Made by a program: the position numbers and the translations under genes. A DNA stretch of 8,923 nt from Gemmatimonadales bacterium (GTDB lineage: Bacteria; Gemmatimonadota; Gemmatimonadetes; Gemmatimonadales; GWC2-71-9). Below the pieces are notes generated by a model that did no database searches, was not told where the DNA came from, and worked only from the letters and a program-made list of their open reading frames with translations. Below are positions 7,501 through 8,923 of this stretch, one piece after another; the stretch's first letter is position 1, and each line of letters begins with the position of its first letter. Location of the stretch: assembly GCA_025924275.1 (NCBI GenBank), contig JAICEH010000080.1:1-8923 (forward strand). Direction: 5' to 3'.

Positions 7501-7772
7501 CTCTGGGAGGCGTACAGGATGATCGGCTTCCGCTCGCGGAACTCGTGGTTCATGAGCCGGGAGAGCCGGGCGTACGAGCGCTCCGCCATCCGGGCGGCGT
7601 CGAGCGCGGCCTCGCGCTCGCGCGCGTAGTAGTGGACGTCGAAGTGCTCGGTCTTGATGACCTCGAACTCGAACCCCGTGTACTGGACCTTGTTCTGGCC
7701 GAAGTACTGCGCAGCCGCCGGCCCGGGCAGGGCGGCGAGCAGGCACAGCGACAGGGCCACGCGTCGGGTCAT
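4575..7772 (-). CDS. Outer-membrane protein: HExxH peptidase, TolB-like propeller, Omp85-type barrel
   Basis: This is an exported protein of 1065 residues. A Sec signal peptide (R3-R4, hydrophobic core, AAA then Q22) is followed by a gluzincin-type (peptidase MA-like) domain at about 30-285 with zinc motif H137-E138-M-V-H141 and probable third ligand E171 in PLWFAEGMAEF. Six PD40/WD-type blades follow at about 300-580, with signatures (mostly WSPDG-like) near 307, 361, 406, 450, 505 and 556, spaced 44-55 residues as in a six-bladed TolB-like propeller. A Pro/Ala-rich linker covers about 588-655. The C-terminal 385 residues (about 681-1065) are an Omp85/BamA-like barrel: the L-R-G-H motif at 931-934, then E-L-R-F-P-I at 971-976, and a terminal strand YWTISFGPTY ending in an aromatic residue, as the beta-signal requires. 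No POTRA domains are visible. All catalytic residues look intact. Substrate and the side on which the N-terminal domains sit are unknown. The start overlaps the rsfS stop (ATGA) and is preceded by GGAGGA at 8 bases. Confidence 0.9.
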   Translation of the reverse strand: MTRRVALSLCLLAALPGPAAAQYFGQNKVQYTGFEFEVIKTEHFDVHYYAREREAALDAARMAERSYARLSRLMNHEFRERKPIILYASQSDFAQTNAVGVDFDPGDATGGVTDFYRHRAVLPFTGSYREFEHVLMHEMVHQFQYDIWSRGTAGAGLNTLIAINPPLWFAEGMAEFLSLGPMTPETEMWIRDAAVEGRLPSIQQMTLRPYEFFPYRFGHAFWSWVSERWGDEAVGAVLQGTLAGGVEGAFRRVTGMTLAELSAQWQSEMQRRFLPEIGLRVKARTIAQPLLTEEQDDGQLHVAPALSPDGRWIAYLSERGGYFMDAWLADGRTGKVERRLLRSSLSPDYESLRYLSASGAWSADSRYLAYAVKRGPQDDIVVLDVQRNKVVQRLEVDLNGITNPTWSPDGKRIAFTGYDGGLSDLYVIDRETGGLTRLTADRYADLQPAWSPDGSRLAFVTDRGPGTDFDDLAFSNLRLAVYEFGSGRIDVLPEMDRGKNISPQWSPDGRSIAFVSDRNGISNIFLAELEEGALYQLTDFYTGAQGVTPLSPVLTWAAGADRIGFVYFERTNTDVYTLENPRGLKRARWAAPLPAAPRPEVAAAVRPAPAPTDSVPARPEVRQGGALYRTPGGFRRADQVRAPGDTSSKAVPAPLDIRALLDSAQLALPDTNEFTLVPYTPKLSLDYAARPSIGYTRDNFGGGFYGGSAVQFSDMLGNRQATIAGFVNGRIEEAQLYAGYANFGRRIQWGVSISQDPYFFYEPSEIRINEPGPGQNTYVTNVRRQTYRTAQINSFLPINRFRRFEIGFQLTHLEDDLLEILEPYQASTGFPTGEPRRIENDLGNAVFVAPTVAHVYDNSLFGWVSPISGRRSRIELMQAVGQWNYTQGILDYRRYDPLPGPFVFGTRVFYAGRKGPDADRFLIFLGNTNLLRGHTEGSYDRNECREPDTTERGCAELSRLIGTEIAVVNAELRFPILNPTMGVTFFPPLEGALFYDVGLAWEDGDVIRWNREPGDDPVAVRTPLSTLGISLRMNFFGMMLIRGDWNFPQGRGIGNYWTISFGPTY

Positions 7773-8155
7773 CGATCCGTTCCTCCGGCATCCGGATGAA
7801 TGGCCGGGGCATCGTTCCAGAGGCGCTCGAGCTGGTAGAAGGCCCGTGCCTCCGGGTGGAACAGGTGCACCACCACGTCAATGTAATCCAGCAGGACCCA
7901 CTTGCCGCCGAGCCCCTCCACGTGGTGCGGCCGGTATCCGGCACGCTGCATCCGGTCCTGGATCCAGTCGGCCAGGCCGCGGACGTGGGCGTCCGAGGTG
8001 CCGGAGGCGATGACGAACCAGTCGGTCGCGTCGGCCAGCCCCCGGAGGTCCAGGACCACCAGGTCGCGGGCCTTCCGGTCCTCGGCGGCCTCGACCGCCA
8101 CCCGGACCACCGGGGCCAGCTCGGGCTTGCGCGCGGCGCGCGCCGGCCGGCTCAC
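7769..8155 (-). CDS. rsfS: Ribosomal silencing factor RsfS
   Basis: RsfS (Iojap/DUF143 family) binds ribosomal protein uL14 on the large subunit and blocks subunit joining when nutrients are short. The 128-residue product has the expected size and is full-length. Family landmarks are in order: a helical N-terminus (AVEAAEDRKARDLVVLDLRG), then TDWFVIASGTSDAHVRGLAD, the GYRPHHVEGLGGKWVLLDY strand pair, and IDVVVHLFHPEARAFYQLERLW near the end. The start is taken as the GTG at 8155, whose last two bases are shared with the stop of degV in a GTGA overlap. No Shine-Dalgarno is evident, so translation is probably coupled to degV. Downstream in-frame GTGs near residues 16-19 are possible but would trim the N-terminal helix. 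The open frame extends further upstream to 8737, but that part only shadows degV. The usual neighbours nadD or a LytR-type gene are not seen in the window. Confidence 0.95.
   Translation of the reverse strand: MSRPARAARKPELAPVVRVAVEAAEDRKARDLVVLDLRGLADATDWFVIASGTSDAHVRGLADWIQDRMQRAGYRPHHVEGLGGKWVLLDYIDVVVHLFHPEARAFYQLERLWNDAPAIHPDAGGTDR
7781..7786 (-). promoter_or_regulatory. Ribosome binding site of the outer-membrane protein gene
   Basis: GGAGGA on the minus strand, eight bases before the ATG at 7772, is a strong Shine-Dalgarno match lying inside the last codons of rsfS. It fixes the start that gives a proper signal peptide, and it shows that the ATGA-coupled gene also recruits ribosomes directly. 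Confidence 0.75.
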
Positions 8156-8923
8156 GTGGCGGGCACCCGCGTCGGGGTACCGTCCTCGACCTGCCAGGCC
8201 ACTCCCCACGCCCCCGGCCCGACGTGCACCGCGAGGGCCGGGGTCACCGGGGCCACCAGCACATCCTTGGGTCGGAAGGCGGCCACCAGCGCGTTCCGCA
8301 GCCGCCCGGCCACCTCGGCCGCGTCGGCGTGGACCACGCCGAAGCGGAGGGCCCGCGGCCTCGGGCTGAGCCGCTGGTCGAGAATCCGGAGCACCCGGGG
8401 GATCAGGTTCTCCCGCCCGCGCACCCGGTCCACCGGCTGGACCCGCCCGTCGCGGTCGAGCTCGAGGATCGGCTTCACGGCGAGCATCGTGCCGAGCCAC
8501 GCCCGGCCCCGGCTCACCCGACCGGACCGGATCAGGTTGTCGAACCGGTCCACCGTGACCAGCAGGCCCGACTGGTCCCGGACCCGCGACACCTCCCGTC
8601 CGATCTCCACCGCCCCCCAGCCCGACTCGGCCAGCTCGGCGGCCCGGAGGGCCAGGAGCCCGAGCCCCAGACTGGCGGACCGGCTGTCGACCAGGTGAAT
8701 CCGGCCCAGGCCGCTCGCCCGGATGGCCGCCGCGCACGACTGGTACGTGCCCGAGAGCGCCGAGGCGAGGATCACCGCCAACACCTCGTCCGACTCGCTC
8801 CGGGCGTCGCGGAGGGCCTGGAGGAAGTCGGCCGGGGTCGGCTGAGAGGTGGTGGGCGGTTCCCTCGCCTCCCGGAGCCGGCGGTAGAACTCGTCCGACT
8901 TGAGCTCCACCCGGTCCTTGAGC
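8152..8923 (-). CDS. DegV/FakB family fatty-acid-binding protein (5' end beyond window)
   Basis: DegV/FakB proteins hold a single fatty acid and present it to the FakA kinase to make acyl-phosphate for phospholipid synthesis. That is the family role; the ligand here is inferred. The window shows 256 C-terminal residues, so about 25-60 N-terminal residues, including the early T-D-S-x-x-D/L motif, are missing if it is a stand-alone protein. Landmarks counted from the first visible residue: P-T-T-S-Q-P-T-P at 23-30, ILASALSGTYQSCAAAI with the conserved S-G-T-Y, LVDSRSASLGLGLLA, the N-L-I-R-S-G-R-V-S segment with GTMLAVKPIL (normally L-x-x-G-G-R-I, KP-I-L), and near the C-terminus V-H-V-G-P-G-A-W-G with the histidine that contacts the carboxylate in FakB. 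An apparent GTG start at 8910 is internal: the reading frame and family alignment continue upstream to the edge. It ends in a GTGA overlap with rsfS. Fusion to a FakA/DAK2 domain upstream cannot be excluded. Confidence 0.92.
   Translation of the reverse strand, partial: LKDRVELKSDEFYRRLREAREPPTTSQPTPADFLQALRDARSESDEVLAVILASALSGTYQSCAAAIRASGLGRIHLVDSRSASLGLGLLALRAAELAESGWGAVEIGREVSRVRDQSGLLVTVDRFDNLIRSGRVSRGRAWLGTMLAVKPILELDRDGRVQPVDRVRGRENLIPRVLRILDQRLSPRPRALRFGVVHADAAEVAGRLRNALVAAFRPKDVLVAPVTPALAVHVGPGAWGVAWQVEDGTPTRVPAT

Noticed and set aside
4533..7799. Plus-strand open frame of 1088 codons
   Set aside because: It is the antisense shadow of the outer-membrane protein gene, and its composition (Val/Glu/Gly/Asp/Pro-rich, no motif) follows from the codons opposite.
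4954..7944. Minus-strand 996-codon frame overlapping the outer-membrane protein gene
   Set aside because: It is an Arg/Pro-rich out-of-frame reading with no domain. The overlapping frame has a signal peptide, HExxH, propeller repeats and barrel.
8159..8170. GCGGG/CCCGC inverted repeat just before the rsfS start
   Set aside because: The spacer is only two bases, too tight for a stable hairpin, and it lies in degV codons; likely chance in GC-rich DNA.
7796..8698. Plus-strand 300-codon frame
   Set aside because: It lies opposite rsfS and degV, both clear family members. The translation is Ser/Arg-rich without motifs.
8156..8737. Upstream extension of rsfS to 8737
   Set aside because: The added 194 residues are Arg/Gly/Pro-rich and antiparallel to nothing known; they overlap degV in another frame, and RsfS proteins are about 100-140 residues.

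Overview
The window is a GC-rich (by eye about 70%) bacterial chromosome segment. Five protein genes lie on the minus strand, packed almost end to end, and the two at the window edges are cut off. In order of transcription (right to left) they are: a DegV/FakB-type fatty-acid-binding protein (5' end missing), the ribosomal silencing factor RsfS, a 1065-residue outer-membrane protein joining a zinc-peptidase domain, a TolB-like propeller and an Omp85-type barrel, a lipoprotein with a propeller-like region and a C-terminal SPOR domain, and the chromosome condensin subunit SMC (3' end missing). I see no tRNA, rRNA, CRISPR array, insertion sequence or gene-free stretch longer than about 65 bases.

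The source is most likely a Gram-negative bacterium of the FCB group, probably Gemmatimonadota-like. This is inference, from three observations: the high GC; a TAnnTTTG promoter element of the kind known from Bacteroidetes in front of the SPOR gene; and an SMC Q-loop reading I-E-A-K-M-I, which resembles the I-E-L-K-M form I recall from Bacteroidetes rather than the usual Q-G form. An Omp85-type barrel and an OM-type lipoprotein signal confirm an outer membrane.

Layout: degV and rsfS overlap by four bases (GTGA). rsfS and the outer-membrane protein gene also overlap by four bases (ATGA), so these three look translationally coupled. A gap of 64 bases follows. It holds an inverted repeat and a TATCTTTG element ending five bases before a GTG start, which suggests a new and probably leaderless transcript. 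That transcript would carry the SPOR lipoprotein gene and, 25 bases further on, smc.

The two units therefore look like (1) lipid/ribosome housekeeping plus an outer-membrane protein and (2) an envelope/septal lipoprotein plus chromosome segregation. Large open frames on the plus strand across smc and the outer-membrane protein gene are antisense shadows of high-GC codon usage. The most unusual content is the peptidase-propeller-Omp85 fusion, followed by the SPOR-propeller lipoprotein paired with smc and the non-canonical SMC Q-loop.
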